From the NCBI GenBank assembly GCA_022511225.1, contig JAFLRZ010000010.1, positions 19,575 through 83,574 on the forward strand: a stretch of 64,000 bases of DNA. The letters are read 5' to 3'. Made by a program: the position numbers and the translations under genes. Of this stretch, positions 1 through 8,896 are shown one piece after another (position 1 is the stretch's first letter; each line of letters begins with the position of its first letter). The notes under the pieces are model-generated. The model did not search any database, was not told the DNA's origin, and saw nothing but the letters and a program-made list of their open reading frames with translations. The stretch is from Eubacterium sp. Lineage in GTDB: Bacteria > Bacillota > Clostridia > Oscillospirales > Acutalibacteraceae.

Positions 1-582
1 CTCTTACTCGTTACACCATATTATAACAAAACAAGCCAGAGAGGACTTATTGCTCATTACACAGCAATTCACGATGCTACAAATCTTCCGATTATTCTCT
101 ATAACGTTCCGTCAAGAACCGGTCTCAACATCAATCCTGAGACAGCTTATGAGCTTTCAAAGCTTCCGAGAATTAACGGAATTAAGGAAGCGTCAGGTAA
201 TCTTGAGCAGGTTGCTAAAATTCACGAGCTCTGCGGTGACGAGCTTAACATCTGGAGCGGTAATGACGATCAGATTTACGATCTTATGGAGCTTGGCGGC
301 AAGGGTGTAATCAGTGTTTTATCAAATATTGCTCCTCAGGAAACACATGATATTGTTCAAAAATACCTTGACGGTGATAAGGCATCAAGCAAGGAGCTTA
401 TGGATAAATATATGAAGCTTGCTAAGGCAATGTTCGTTGACGTTAATCCTATTCCTGTTAAGGAAGCAGTATCAATGATTGGCTTTAATGCAGGACCTGT
501 AAGACTCCCGCTTCTTGAAATGGATGAAGCTAACAAAAAGTACGTTAAAGATACACTTGCTGAGTACGGATTACTTAAGTAA
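1..582 (+). CDS. dapA: 4-hydroxy-tetrahydrodipicolinate synthase, 5'-truncated by window edge
   Basis: DapA condenses pyruvate with aspartate semialdehyde in the cytosol, the first step of the diaminopimelate/lysine branch. The visible 193 codons are the C-terminal two thirds. They include the YNVPSRTG motif and GIKEASG, whose Lys (codon at 184-186) is the Schiff-base lysine matching Lys161 of E. coli DapA. The family is about 290-300 residues, so roughly 100 codons lie upstream of the window. The frame is open from base 1 and ends with TAA. dapB follows after 23 bases, so the two are surely co-transcribed. Identity is firm; only the start is unseen. Confidence 0.96.
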   Translation, partial: LLLVTPYYNKTSQRGLIAHYTAIHDATNLPIILYNVPSRTGLNINPETAYELSKLPRINGIKEASGNLEQVAKIHELCGDELNIWSGNDDQIYDLMELGGKGVISVLSNIAPQETHDIVQKYLDGDKASSKELMDKYMKLAKAMFVDVNPIPVKEAVSMIGFNAGPVRLPLLEMDEANKKYVKDTLAEYGLLK

Positions 583-605
583 TATTAAACCAGAGGAAGT
601 ACAAA

Positions 606-1358
606 ATGACTGATATTATTATTACAGGTGCCAACGGAAAAATGGGTAAGGTTATCCAGAGCGTTGTAGCATCTCGTCAGGATTGTCAGATAGTTGCAGG
701 AATTGACTTGAATACTCAGCCAAACGGAATGTTCCCTATTTATTCCTCGCTTAATGAGGTAAAGGAAAAAGCTGATGTAATCATAGATTTCTCAAATCCA
801 ATACTTCTTGACAAATTACTTGATTATTCTGCCAAAACCTCTACAGCGCTCGTTATCGCAACAACAGGATTTAATGAGCAGCAAAAAGCTAAGATTGCTG
901 AGGCTTCAAAGGTATCACCCATTTTCTTTACATATAATATGAGTATGGGTATTAATCTTCTTGCTAATCTTGCAAAAAAGGCAGTAGAAATCCTCGGTGA
1001 TGATTTTGATATAGAAATCGTTGAAAAGCATCACAATCAGAAGATTGACGCTCCGAGCGGCACGGCATTAATGCTTGCAGATTCAATCTGTGAGGTTACA
1101 CCTAATCCAATGAAATATGAATATGACCGACACTCAAAGCGTGAAAAGAGAAGTAAAAACGAAATCGGTATGCATGCAATTCGAGGCGGTACAATCGTTG
1201 GTGAGCACGATATCATATTTGCCGGCAGAGATGAAATAATTACACTTTCTCACTCTGCAAGAAGTAAAGAAATTTTTGCCGTAGGTGCAGTTAACGCAGC
1301 TGTATATATATGCGGTAAGAGTGCCGGAATGTATGATATGAAAGAATTAATCGGTTAA
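606..1358 (+). CDS. dapB: 4-hydroxy-tetrahydrodipicolinate reductase
   Basis: DapB reduces the DapA product with NAD(P)H. At 250 aa it has normal length. The N-terminal Rossmann motif GANGKMG is at residues 8-14. The catalytic segment EKHHNQKIDAPSG carries His142/His143 and Lys146, matching the catalytic His and Lys of the family. The start is fixed by an AGAGGAAG ribosome site just upstream. It is the last gene of the dap operon visible here, and a strong hairpin terminator follows directly. Nothing is odd about it. Confidence 0.97.
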   Translation: MTDIIITGANGKMGKVIQSVVASRQDCQIVAGIDLNTQPNGMFPIYSSLNEVKEKADVIIDFSNPILLDKLLDYSAKTSTALVIATTGFNEQQKAKIAEASKVSPIFFTYNMSMGINLLANLAKKAVEILGDDFDIEIVEKHHNQKIDAPSGTALMLADSICEVTPNPMKYEYDRHSKREKRSKNEIGMHAIRGGTIVGEHDIIFAGRDEIITLSHSARSKEIFAVGAVNAAVYICGKSAGMYDMKELIG

Positions 1359-1360
1359 AT

Positions 1361-1406
1361 AAAAAGCTGCTGACAAGGCTAAATTGCTTTGTCAGCAGTT
1401 TTTATT
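1361..1406. terminator. Bidirectional intrinsic terminator between dapB and the aldo/keto reductase gene
   Basis: Arms CTGCTGACAA (1367-1376) and TTGTCAGCAG (1389-1398) pair perfectly. They are flanked by A-rich DNA on the left and a T run on the right, so the hairpin can end both the dapB transcript and the convergent cysE-cysS-reductase transcript. Confidence 0.9.
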
Positions 1407-1422
1407 TTGTGATTATATATTT

Positions 1423-2538
1423 TTATAATGTTTCTTTTACCGTCTTAAGCATTTCAGGAATCTGAATAGACTGCGGGCAGTGAGAAGCACACTTTCCGCA
1501 TTCTATACACGCATCTGCGTTTACATCAATTTTACTGTAATCTGCTTTTGCTTCATCCTTGTCCCCTGTCGCAGCTTTATTATATGCAGCAAAAATTGTG
1601 CTAATTTTTACACCCTTAGGACAGTCTGCACAGTAATCACATCCTGTACAAGGAATAATTTTAGTTTTATTCATCATTGCAGCAGCATTCGCACAGATAT
1701 TAAGCTCTGTTTTTGAAAACGGCTTGAAATCAGTAAGTGTATCAAGGTTATCGAGCATTTGCTCGGGAGAATTCATACCGCTGAGAATTGTTATAACATT
1801 AGGATGACTTGCAACAAATCCCATTGCCCATGATGCAACGCTCTTATCAGGCTTAGCCTTTTTGAACATTGCTTCAATATCTTTTGAAACATCAGCAAGC
1901 TTTCCTCCGCGAACAGGCTCCATAACAATTACAGGAATGCCTGCATCAGTTAAGATTTGATACTGTTCTTCTGCAAACTGATTCCAGTCAAGATAATTCA
2001 TTTGAATCTGGGCAAAATCCCATTCATAAGCCGCAACTATCCTTTTAAGGTCATCAATTGTTCCGTGAAAAGAAAATCCGACATTTTTTACTTTTCCCTG
2101 TCTTTTCTTTTCCATAACAAAATCATATGCGCCGAATCTTTCGCACTTATCAAAATTGTCCTTGTTAAGAGAATGAAGCAGATAAAAGTCAAAATAATCG
2201 TGACTTGTTCTATCAAGCTGCTTTTGAAAAACTCTTTCCATATCAGATTTTCTTGGGCACATCCATATAGGAAGCTTATCAGCAAGATAATAGCTTTCTC
2301 TCGGATACTTTTTAAGAGCAGTGCCTATAAACTTTTCACTTTTTCCGGCGTGATACATATAGGCAGTGTCAAAGTAATTTACACCGTTTTCATAAGCAAT
2401 GTCAACAAGCTCCTGACCCTTTTCGTAATTAATCATTGGATTTGCTTCCCTCTTTAATGGCGTTTTACAGGGAAGCCGCATTGTTCCAAGTCCAAGTAGT
2501 GAAATCTCAGTATCCTTAAATTTTCTTTTGTCAACCAT
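1423..2538 (-). CDS. Aldo/keto reductase with C-terminal 4Fe-4S ferredoxin domain
   Basis: The 371-residue protein starts with a TIM-barrel aldo/keto reductase. The catalytic tetrad is visible: Asp and Tyr in NYFDTAYMYHAG, Lys in LADKLP, and His in YLLHSL. The last 90 residues carry two Cys clusters, CTGCDYCADCP and CIECGKCASHCP. The second fits the CxxCxxCxxxCP pattern of a 4Fe-4S cluster; the first has one residue fewer between its last two cysteines. This reductase-ferredoxin fusion is common in anaerobic Clostridia, but its substrate is generally unknown. It begins 3 bases after cysS, so it is part of the cysE-cysS operon. No link to cysteine metabolism can be shown beyond position. Confidence 0.9.
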   Translation of the reverse strand: MVDKRKFKDTEISLLGLGTMRLPCKTPLKREANPMINYEKGQELVDIAYENGVNYFDTAYMYHAGKSEKFIGTALKKYPRESYYLADKLPIWMCPRKSDMERVFQKQLDRTSHDYFDFYLLHSLNKDNFDKCERFGAYDFVMEKKRQGKVKNVGFSFHGTIDDLKRIVAAYEWDFAQIQMNYLDWNQFAEEQYQILTDAGIPVIVMEPVRGGKLADVSKDIEAMFKKAKPDKSVASWAMGFVASHPNVITILSGMNSPEQMLDNLDTLTDFKPFSKTELNICANAAAMMNKTKIIPCTGCDYCADCPKGVKISTIFAAYNKAATGDKDEAKADYSKIDVNADACIECGKCASHCPQSIQIPEMLKTVKETL

Positions 2539-2541
2539 AAT

Positions 2542-3933
2542 TTACTCCCTTGTCCAAGTAACGCCCTGAGGTGTGTCCTTTAGAATTATACCCATTGCTT
2601 TTATTTCATCTCTGATTCTGTCAGCAGTAGCCCAATCCTTATTTGCTCTTGCTTCCTGACGCTGTCTGATAAGCTCTTCAATTTCGCTGTCAAGATCATT
2701 AGACTTGCGATTGTAAAGAATACCGAGTACGTTGCAAAGCTCGTCAAAGACATCACAGGCAGTCTGACAAACGTTCTTTGATACAGGCTTATCAAGTATC
2801 TTTGTATTTATATCCTTAACAAGCTCAAAAACAGCAGCAAGTCCGTCAGCAGTATTAAGGTCATCGTCCATTGCACTGATAAACTGCTCTCTCCGGCTGT
2901 TTAACGCATCAATAATCTCATTGTCATCATCAGTGTCAGCTGCATTTTTCAAAGCGAAATCGAGGCTCTCACGGCACGTATAAAGTCTATCAAGAGCTGA
3001 TTTGCACTGCTCAATAATTTCAAGATTATAGTTAATCGGTGAACGATAATGCGAAGAAATAAGGAAGTATCTGATTACCTCATAGCCGTATACATCCGCA
3101 ATTTCTCTGACCGTCTTAAAATTACCGAGTGACTTGCTCATCTTAACGTTATCAACATTGATGTATCCATTATGCATCCAGTATTTTGAGAATGTACATC
3201 CGTTTGCACATTCACTCTGTGCAATTTCGTTTTCGTGATGAGGGAAGATTAAATCCTGACCGCCGCAATGAATATCAATAGTATTACCAAGATATCTTCT
3301 GTTCATTGCAGAACATTCAATATGCCAACCGGGTCTGCCTTTTCCCCAAGGAGATTCCCAATACGGCTCACCCTCTTTGGCAGCCTTCCACAGCGCAAAA
3401 TCAAGCGGATCTTCTTTTGATTCGCCTATGGCAATTCTTGCACCTGACTGTAAATCATCAATAGGCTGATGACTGAGCTTTCCGTATTCCTTAAACTTTA
3501 ACGTCCTGAAATAAACGTCACCGTTAACAGCGTATGCATAACCCTTTTCTTCAAGCGATTTAATAATATTAATTATTTCATCAATATTTTCTGTAGCCTT
3601 AGGATGAACTGATGCATCCTTAAAATTAAGTCCGTGTGCATCAGTCCAAAATTCATCCATATACTTTTGAGAGATTACCTCAAAGGTAGTTCCCTCTTCG
3701 TTTGCTCTTTTTATGATTTTATCATCAATATCGGTAAAATTCTGAACAAATTTTACGTTGTAGCCACGATATTCCAAATATCTGCGAAGCACGTCAAAAA
3801 CACAAAGCGGTCTTGCGTTACCGATATGAATGTAATTATAAACGGTAGGACCGCATGCATAAATCCTGACCTCATTTTTATCAACAGGAATAAACTCTTC
3901 CTTTTGTCTTGACATCGTGTTAAAAATTTTCAT
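2542..3933 (-). CDS. cysS: Cysteine--tRNA ligase
   Basis: CysRS charges tRNA-Cys in the cytosol. The class I signatures are HIGNARP near the N terminus and VKMSKSLGN, the KMSKS loop. The CGPTVYNYIHIGNARP region and the downstream Cys/His residues fit the zinc-binding active site. I place the start at the ATG at 3933 (MKIFNTM...). It has AAGGAG about 8 bases upstream and gives 463 aa, the usual length; a longer in-frame extension would run back into cysE. cysE ends one base upstream. Expression is probably set by the T-box leader in front of cysE. Confidence 0.97.
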   Translation of the reverse strand: MKIFNTMSRQKEEFIPVDKNEVRIYACGPTVYNYIHIGNARPLCVFDVLRRYLEYRGYNVKFVQNFTDIDDKIIKRANEEGTTFEVISQKYMDEFWTDAHGLNFKDASVHPKATENIDEIINIIKSLEEKGYAYAVNGDVYFRTLKFKEYGKLSHQPIDDLQSGARIAIGESKEDPLDFALWKAAKEGEPYWESPWGKGRPGWHIECSAMNRRYLGNTIDIHCGGQDLIFPHHENEIAQSECANGCTFSKYWMHNGYINVDNVKMSKSLGNFKTVREIADVYGYEVIRYFLISSHYRSPINYNLEIIEQCKSALDRLYTCRESLDFALKNAADTDDDNEIIDALNSRREQFISAMDDDLNTADGLAAVFELVKDINTKILDKPVSKNVCQTACDVFDELCNVLGILYNRKSNDLDSEIEELIRQRQEARANKDWATADRIRDEIKAMGIILKDTPQGVTWTRE

Positions 3934-3934
3934 A

Positions 3935-4573
3935 TTATAACTTCTCCTTAAGAACTTTAATTTCTTCTTCAAGCCTTTGAATTTTAACTCGGTTTTCTTT
4001 GATTTCATTCATAACAGGATCAGGAATATTAATCTGATCGAGGTCATCTACACGCTCGCCGTCAATTCTCACAATTCTGCCGGGAATGCCAACTACCGTG
4101 CAGTTAGGCTCAACGTCTTTTACTACTACTGCGCCTGAGGCAATCTTGGCATTTCTGCCGATTGTTATCGGACCAAGCACCTTAGCACCTGAGCCTATCA
4201 TAACTCCGCTCTCAATTGTAGGATGTCGCTTGCCAACGTCTTTACCGGTACCACCCAAGGTAACGCCCTGATAAATCATTACATCGTCACCAATTTCTGT
4301 AGTTTCACCGATAACTATACCGCTGCCGTGGTCGATACAGACTCTTCTGCCTATTTTAGCTCCCGGATGAATTTCTATTCCTGTTTTATGAGCACATCGC
4401 TGACTGATAACCCTTGCAATAAATGGCATATTGTGCCTTAAAAACCAGTTAGCTTTTTTATGACTGCGAAGTGCTTTGAATCCGGGGTAGAGCAACGCTA
4501 TTTCAATAGGACTTCTTGCCGCCGGATCGTGCTCCATAAAGCTTTTAATGTCCTCTTTATAAGAGTTAAACAT
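3935..4573 (-). CDS. cysE: Serine O-acetyltransferase
   Basis: CysE acetylates serine with acetyl-CoA to feed cysteine synthesis. The C-terminal half is a left-handed beta-helix of hexapeptide repeats. It contains the DHGSGIVIGET segment with the catalytic His and the GVTLGGTG loop. The ATG at 4573 is chosen because GGAGGG sits 4 bases upstream; a TTG five codons earlier would overlap that ribosome site. The result is 212 aa, close to short Firmicutes CysE proteins. It leads the cysE-cysS-reductase operon, and a T-box leader with its own promoter precedes it. No cysK is in the window. Confidence 0.95.
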   Translation of the reverse strand: MFNSYKEDIKSFMEHDPAARSPIEIALLYPGFKALRSHKKANWFLRHNMPFIARVISQRCAHKTGIEIHPGAKIGRRVCIDHGSGIVIGETTEIGDDVMIYQGVTLGGTGKDVGKRHPTIESGVMIGSGAKVLGPITIGRNAKIASGAVVVKDVEPNCTVVGIPGRIVRIDGERVDDLDQINIPDPVMNEIKENRVKIQRLEEEIKVLKEKL

Positions 4574-4827
4574 ATTTCCCTCCAAAAATAAAAGCCCCTG
4601 TCATTAGACAGAGGCAATAATAACTGCGGTTCCACTCTTGTTTATACTCAGCTGTTGTTTAACAGCTTCAGTCGGTAACGGGACTAAACGGCACAGAATA
4701 CTTAGTTTCACCTGCGCAGCTCGAAAGTGCATTTCATTAAGTCTTTGATACAGGCATTACAGCATACAGCCTGCTCTCTTAATCAAAGATTATTAATTAC
4801 TTCTCTTTGTCATAGCTTTTGTCTATT
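4574..4827 (-). promoter_or_regulatory. T-box leader riboswitch (candidate Cys specifier) for cysE-cysS
   Basis: Read on the minus strand, the leader contains the conserved T-box core AGAGTGGAACCGC (complement of 4626-4639). After it comes a terminator hairpin with arms in 4594-4615 and a U-rich tail at 4584-4593, ending just before the cysE ribosome site. Upstream are an AGAGAAGTA-like Stem I start and the segment GAAATGCAC. The TGC at 4729-4731 in that segment is the best candidate specifier codon, for cysteine. T-boxes bind uncharged tRNA and favour the antiterminator when the amino acid is scarce. The T-box class is firm. The specifier is inferred from local pattern plus the downstream genes. 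Confidence 0.88.
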
Positions 4828-4833
4828 AATATC

Positions 4834-4861
4834 ATTATATATAAATTATCGAAAATTGCAA
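4834..4861 (-). promoter_or_regulatory. SigA-type promoter of the T-box leader
   Basis: TTGCAA (4856-4861), a 16-base spacer and TATAAT (4834-4839), read on the minus strand. Transcription would start near 4827, where the T-box leader begins. Confidence 0.7.
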
Positions 4862-4864
4862 CTA

Positions 4865-5431
4865 TTATTTTGTTTTAATAAGGTACCAGCCGTCTTTTGC
4901 ATATACAATTCCACTCAAAACAGTGATAACAGTTACTACCCAGAATGCAATAGCGCAATAAGTATTAAGCCATGGGGTCTGCATAGTAATATCGGCAGCT
5001 CCCTCACCTATTGCGAGTAAAAGAAATGTCATACCCGTTGTAGCCATCTGCAAAAAGGTTTTACACTTACCAAACTTATTTGCAGCAATAACTTCTCCCG
5101 TTGTAGCAGCAATCATTCTTATACCTGATACCAAAAATTCTCTTGCGAGCATCAACAATATACAGATTTCTGTGTGCCAGCCTAAATTAACGAATATGAG
5201 ATAAGCTGCATACACAAGACTCTTATCAGATAATGGGTCCATAAGCTTACCGAAATCGGTAACAAGCTTTCTCTTTCTTGCAATATTACCGTCAACAGTA
5301 TCACTGACACAGGCAACGAAATAAATAAGAAGCGAAATTACCCAGTGATACTTGAAATTAACTAATGAAAACACTACAAGCAATGGTATACAGCAAAACC
5401 TGAATATGGTAATTTTATTTGGCAAATTCAT
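4865..5431 (-). CDS. pgsA: CDP-diacylglycerol--glycerol-3-phosphate 3-phosphatidyltransferase
   Basis: PgsA makes phosphatidylglycerophosphate from CDP-diacylglycerol and glycerol-3-phosphate in the membrane. The 188-aa protein has the family motif DG-x2-AR-x8-G-x3-D-x3-D, seen as DTVDGNIAR...GKLMDPLSD. Several hydrophobic helices surround it. Its ATG overlaps the rimO stop by 4 bases (ATGA), so it is translationally coupled at the end of recA-recX-rimO-pgsA. The paralogue cardiolipin synthase (Cls type) is not suggested by the length or the neighbours. Confidence 0.94.
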   Translation of the reverse strand: MNLPNKITIFRFCCIPLLVVFSLVNFKYHWVISLLIYFVACVSDTVDGNIARKRKLVTDFGKLMDPLSDKSLVYAAYLIFVNLGWHTEICILLMLAREFLVSGIRMIAATTGEVIAANKFGKCKTFLQMATTGMTFLLLAIGEGAADITMQTPWLNTYCAIAFWVVTVITVLSGIVYAKDGWYLIKTK

Positions 5432-6750
5432 ATAACCTCTCCTATCAAATCATATCCGTCATAATCAGTAATTCTGACATTTACAAAATCGCCTACGGTT
5501 AGATTTTTATCAGTGTAAATTATAATGCCGCTGTCAATTTCAGGCGAATCAAAATATGCTCTTGCAATAAAATGAGAATCCTGAAAATCGTCAATTACTG
5601 CTTCGTAAATATTGCCGATTTTGCTTTTATTTGAATCTTCCGTAATAGAATACTGAATATCCATAAGAACTTCTGCTCTGCGCTTTTTTATGTTCTCATC
5701 TATTTGCTCAGGATAATCAAAGGCAGGAGTGTCCTCCTCAGGAGAATACGCAAAGCATCCAAGCTTGTCAAATTTTATATCCTTAATAAACGAACAAAGC
5801 TCTTCAAACTGCTCATCGCTCTCGGACGGAAAACCAACCATAAACGTAGTCCTGAGTGCAAGGTTAGGTATTCGGCTTTTCATTTTTTCAAGCAAAGCTT
5901 TAAGAGAATCATAAGAACCTGTTCTGTTCATTGATTTGAGTATCTTATCGTTGCAGTGCTGTAATGGTATATCAATATATGAGCAGATTTTCTCTTCGCT
6001 TGCAATAACTTCAATAAGCTCGTCAGTAACTCGATCCGGATAGCAATAATAAAGCCTTATCCATTTAATTCCGTCAATCTTTACAAGTTCTTTAAGGAGT
6101 GAAGCAAGCTTGTATTCGCCATAAAGCTGAAGCCCGTATTTCGTTGTATCCTGAGCAATCAGAATAATCTCCTTAACACCACTATCAGCAAGTGATTTTG
6201 CTTCTGCAATAATACTATCCATAGCACGCTCTTTGTAAGCACCTCGGATAAGCGGTATTGCACAGTAAGAACATCTGTTATCACAGCCGTCGCTCAGCTT
6301 AATGTATGCCCAATGAGAAGGTGTAGAAATCAGTCTTTCGTCATCAAGAGGAAGAAGCTTTTTGTCAGGGAAAAAGGTTGTAGAAACGCCGATAGCAGCT
6401 TTCTGTACTACTTTAACTATATCACTGTCAGCGCCTATTCCGATAACAGAGTCAACTTCAGGTATTTCATTAATAATTTCCTCCTGATAGCGTTCTGCAA
6501 GACAACCGGTAACTATAATTGCAGAAATTAATCCTGCATTTTTGTACTCAGCTACTTCAAGAATAGTCTCTATTGCTTCTCGTTTTGCGTCCTCTATAAA
6601 GCCACAGGTGTTGACTATCATTATATCGCTGTCCTCAATCGTGGGCGAAATAATAAAACCGTTGTCAGCAAGCTTCTTAAGCATCATTTCGCCATCAACC
6701 TGATTCTTCGGACAGCCGAGAGAAATCATACCTACCTTAAATTTCATCAT
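5428..6750 (-). CDS. rimO: Ribosomal protein S12 methylthiotransferase RimO
   Basis: RimO is a radical SAM enzyme that adds a methylthio group to an aspartate of ribosomal protein S12. The N-terminal domain starts with SLGCPKNQVDGE, whose Pro-Lys-Asn distinguishes RimO from MiaB and MtaB. The radical SAM motif is CSYCAIP, and a C-terminal TRAM domain follows. Two adjacent ATG codons (6750 and 6747) sit about 6 and 9 bases from AGGA; either may be used. The gene start overlaps the end of recX by 14 bases and its end overlaps pgsA. Length is about 440 aa, as expected. Confidence 0.95.
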   Translation of the reverse strand: MMKFKVGMISLGCPKNQVDGEMMLKKLADNGFIISPTIEDSDIMIVNTCGFIEDAKREAIETILEVAEYKNAGLISAIIVTGCLAERYQEEIINEIPEVDSVIGIGADSDIVKVVQKAAIGVSTTFFPDKKLLPLDDERLISTPSHWAYIKLSDGCDNRCSYCAIPLIRGAYKERAMDSIIAEAKSLADSGVKEIILIAQDTTKYGLQLYGEYKLASLLKELVKIDGIKWIRLYYCYPDRVTDELIEVIASEEKICSYIDIPLQHCNDKILKSMNRTGSYDSLKALLEKMKSRIPNLALRTTFMVGFPSESDEQFEELCSFIKDIKFDKLGCFAYSPEEDTPAFDYPEQIDENIKKRRAEVLMDIQYSITEDSNKSKIGNIYEAVIDDFQDSHFIARAYFDSPEIDSGIIIYTDKNLTVGDFVNVRITDYDGYDLIGEVI

Positions 6751-7357
6751 TTTCAATCCTATAAAATGCGGAGGAAATATCTGAATAACTAAATCCCTTT
6801 CTCATAAGAGCAGAAATAACCTTGTTTTTTCCATCTTCTTTTTCAAGCTTTGAAGCATATTTGCCGTTAATCAGCTCAATAATTGCATCCTCAGCAGAAT
6901 ATTCGCTTTCATTCAAATAATCCTGAATCTTTTCGCTGATAAGCTGTTCAGGAAGTCCTCGTTTAAAACATTCCTGCTTTACGTGATACTTTGAATATTT
7001 TTTCACTGTAAATAGATATTCAATCAGTCGTTCGCAATACCTATCATCATTAAGATAACCTGCCTCAACATATCTGTTAATTGCTGTATCAGCACTTTTT
7101 TCATCAACAGTTCTGAGAAGTTTTGCTTTTAACTCTTTGACAGAATAATCACGTCTTGAAAGAAAATCTCCGCATTTATTCAGTGCCTTATTATAATTTA
7201 TATCATCAAGTAACTGTTCCCACTGCTCTTCGTCAATTTCCGTGCCGTCAGCAATAAAATGATCAAGCCAGAAGTTAACGTTAGTGGTAACAACGTACTC
7301 ATCATCAAGCAGCAGATGGATTTTATTACCTCTGCCGCTTTGGTGCTTTATAATCAT
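6737..7357 (-). CDS. recX: RecA modulator RecX
   Basis: RecX binds RecA filaments and modulates recombination. The 206-aa protein has the helical repeats of the family, including the segment CGDFLSRRDYSVKELKAKLL and later three-helix repeats ending in MRKGFSYSDISSAF. Its ATG overlaps the last base of the recA stop codon. That is the classic recA-recX arrangement, so its level probably depends on coupling or read-through from recA. Sequence conservation is low in this family; the position makes the call firm. Confidence 0.92.
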   Translation of the reverse strand: MIIKHQSGRGNKIHLLLDDEYVVTTNVNFWLDHFIADGTEIDEEQWEQLLDDINYNKALNKCGDFLSRRDYSVKELKAKLLRTVDEKSADTAINRYVEAGYLNDDRYCERLIEYLFTVKKYSKYHVKQECFKRGLPEQLISEKIQDYLNESEYSAEDAIIELINGKYASKLEKEDGKNKVISALMRKGFSYSDISSAFYRIENDEI

Positions 7358-8481
7358 TAGTCCTCGTCATCCTCAACGGCAATATCCAGCTTAGCCTTAG
7401 CAGCTGCTCTTGTATTTGTAACAGGAGCCACTTCATCATCTGTCTTTGCCATTGGTGCAGCCTTTGGTCTGTACTTCTGTGATGACTCAGCCTGAATTTC
7501 AGCAAGCTTTTCTCTGATTTTCTTTTCAAGCTCAGCAGCAAATTCAGGATCATCCTTAATCATAGCTTTAACATTATCTCTGCCCTGACCAAGTCTTCTG
7601 TCGCCATAAGAGAACCATGAGCCGCCCTTATGTACTATATCAAATTCAACAGCCATATCAAGAATTTCTCCATCCTTGCTTATACCTGTTCCATACATAA
7701 TATCAAATTCGGCTGACTTAAACGGAGGTGCAACCTTATTCTTAACAATCTTAGCTCTTGTGCGAGATCCGATAATTTCAGTTCCGTTTTTAAGCGCCTC
7801 AGCCTTTCTGACGTCAATGCGGATTGAAGAATAGAACTTAAGTGCTCGACCGCCGGTTGTAACCTCAGGATTTCCGTAAATTACGCCAATCTTCTCACGA
7901 AGCTGGTTAATAAAGATAATTATACAATTCGTTTTATTCGCAGAGCCTGTAAGCTTTCTCAAAGCCTGAGACATAAGTCTTGCATGCTGGCCAACGTGAC
8001 TGTCACCCATATCGCCCTCAATTTCGCTCTTAGGCACGAGAGCGGCAACAGAGTCAACAACAACTATATCAATAGCTCCGCTGCTCACGAGCTGCTCGGT
8101 AATTTCAAGAGCCTGCTCACCGTAATCTGGCTGAGAAACAAGAAGCTCATCTACGTTAACACCAAGATTACTTGCGTAAATAGGATCAAGCGCATGCTCA
8201 GCATCAACGAATGCTGCAGTGCCCCCCGCCTTTTGAGCCTCAGCAATACAATGAAGAGCAAGAGTTGTCTTACCGCTTGATTCAGGTCCGTAAATCTCAA
8301 TAATTCTTCCCTTAGGGAGTCCTCCTATACCTGTAGCAATATCAAGTGTCAATGAACCTGTTGAAATTGCATCAATCTTAAGACTTGAATTTTCGCCGAG
8401 ACGCATAACAGCACCAGCACCGAATTTCTTTTCAATTTGCTTCATAGCAGATTCTAATGCCTTTGCTTTATCATTAGCCAT
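7357..8481 (-). CDS. recA: Recombinase RecA
   Basis: RecA forms filaments on single-stranded DNA and drives homologous recombination and the SOS response. Walker [10 protein letters not shown] is at residues 65-73. The core includes [18 protein letters not shown] and the GGRALKF segment. The 374-aa length and the acidic C-terminal tail (VEDDED) are normal. A strong GGAGGA ribosome site and a near-consensus promoter precede it. I looked for a GAAC-N4-GTTC LexA box upstream and saw none, so SOS control is not evident from this sequence. Confidence 0.99.
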   Translation of the reverse strand: MANDKAKALESAMKQIEKKFGAGAVMRLGENSSLKIDAISTGSLTLDIATGIGGLPKGRIIEIYGPESSGKTTLALHCIAEAQKAGGTAAFVDAEHALDPIYASNLGVNVDELLVSQPDYGEQALEITEQLVSSGAIDIVVVDSVAALVPKSEIEGDMGDSHVGQHARLMSQALRKLTGSANKTNCIIIFINQLREKIGVIYGNPEVTTGGRALKFYSSIRIDVRKAEALKNGTEIIGSRTRAKIVKNKVAPPFKSAEFDIMYGTGISKDGEILDMAVEFDIVHKGGSWFSYGDRRLGQGRDNVKAMIKDDPEFAAELEKKIREKLAEIQAESSQKYRPKAAPMAKTDDEVAPVTNTRAAAKAKLDIAVEDDED

Positions 8482-8511
8482 AACAGTTTATCCTCCTTTT
8501 ATTTGTAAATA

Positions 8512-8540
8512 ATTATACTAAATAATATATATAAAATCAA
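8512..8540 (-). promoter_or_regulatory. Promoter of recA-recX-rimO-pgsA
   Basis: TTGATT (8535-8540), exactly 17 bases, TATAAT (8512-8517) on the minus strand, about 30 bases before the recA start. The region around it is almost pure A/T, and no LexA-like dyad is present. Confidence 0.7.
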
Positions 8541-8599
8541 TAAATTATATAAAAAAGAGTAAAAATTAAGCCCTTTTTGTGAAAAAATGAAAAAAGGTA

Positions 8600-8628
8600 T
8601 TGCATTTTTTTATTCGTTGTGTTATTAT
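8600..8628 (+). promoter_or_regulatory. Promoter of rpmB
   Basis: TTGCAT (8600-8605), 17 bases, TATTAT (8623-8628) on the plus strand. AAGGAGGTG and the rpmB ATG follow about 20 bases downstream of the predicted start. Confidence 0.7.
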
Positions 8629-8662
8629 ACATCCGTTCTAAATTTTAAGGAGGTGTTCGCAA

Positions 8663-8848
8663 ATGGCAAAATGTGAATACTGCGGAAAAGACGTATCTTT
8701 CGGCATTAAGGTTTCTCACTCACACAGAAGATCAAACAGAACCTGGAAACCAAACATTAAAAAAGTAAAGGCTATTGTTAACGGCTCTCCTAAAAGAGTT
8801 AATGTCTGCACAAGATGCCTTCGTTCAGGTAAGGTTGAAAGAGCATAA
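8663..8848 (+). CDS. rpmB: 50S ribosomal protein L28
   Basis: A 61-aa basic protein starting MAKCEYCGKDVSFG and ending in a CTRCLRSGKV segment. The two CxxC pairs mark the zinc-binding form of L28. Its own promoter and an AAGGAGGTG ribosome site lie upstream, and a strong terminator lies downstream, so it is a one-gene unit. In B. subtilis rpmB lies next to spoVM. Here the two are 12 kb apart, which shows local rearrangement. Confidence 0.97.
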   Translation: MAKCEYCGKDVSFGIKVSHSHRRSNRTWKPNIKKVKAIVNGSPKRVNVCTRCLRSGKVERA

Positions 8849-8865
8849 TAATTTCGCATAAAAAT

Positions 8866-8894
8866 GCACCGACGTATGTCGGTGCTTATTTTTT
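8866..8894. terminator. Terminator between rpmB and plsY
   Basis: Perfect stem GCACCGAC/GTCGGTGC with a four-base loop (8866-8885) followed by a T run on the plus strand. A-rich DNA on the other side lets it also end the convergent der-plsY transcript. Confidence 0.9.
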
Positions 8895-8896
8895 GC

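Noticed and set aside
4574..4585. Longer cysE start at a TTG (and similar TTG extensions before fumC, the P-loop gene and the U32 gene)
   Set aside because: For cysE, fumC and the P-loop gene the TTG is part of the Shine-Dalgarno region TTGGAGG; the ATG that follows is the natural start. For U32 the case is open and noted there.
8482..8600. SOS (LexA) box upstream of recA
   Set aside because: No GAAC-N4-GTTC or similar dyad is visible between the recA start and rpmB; only a SigA-type promoter is seen.
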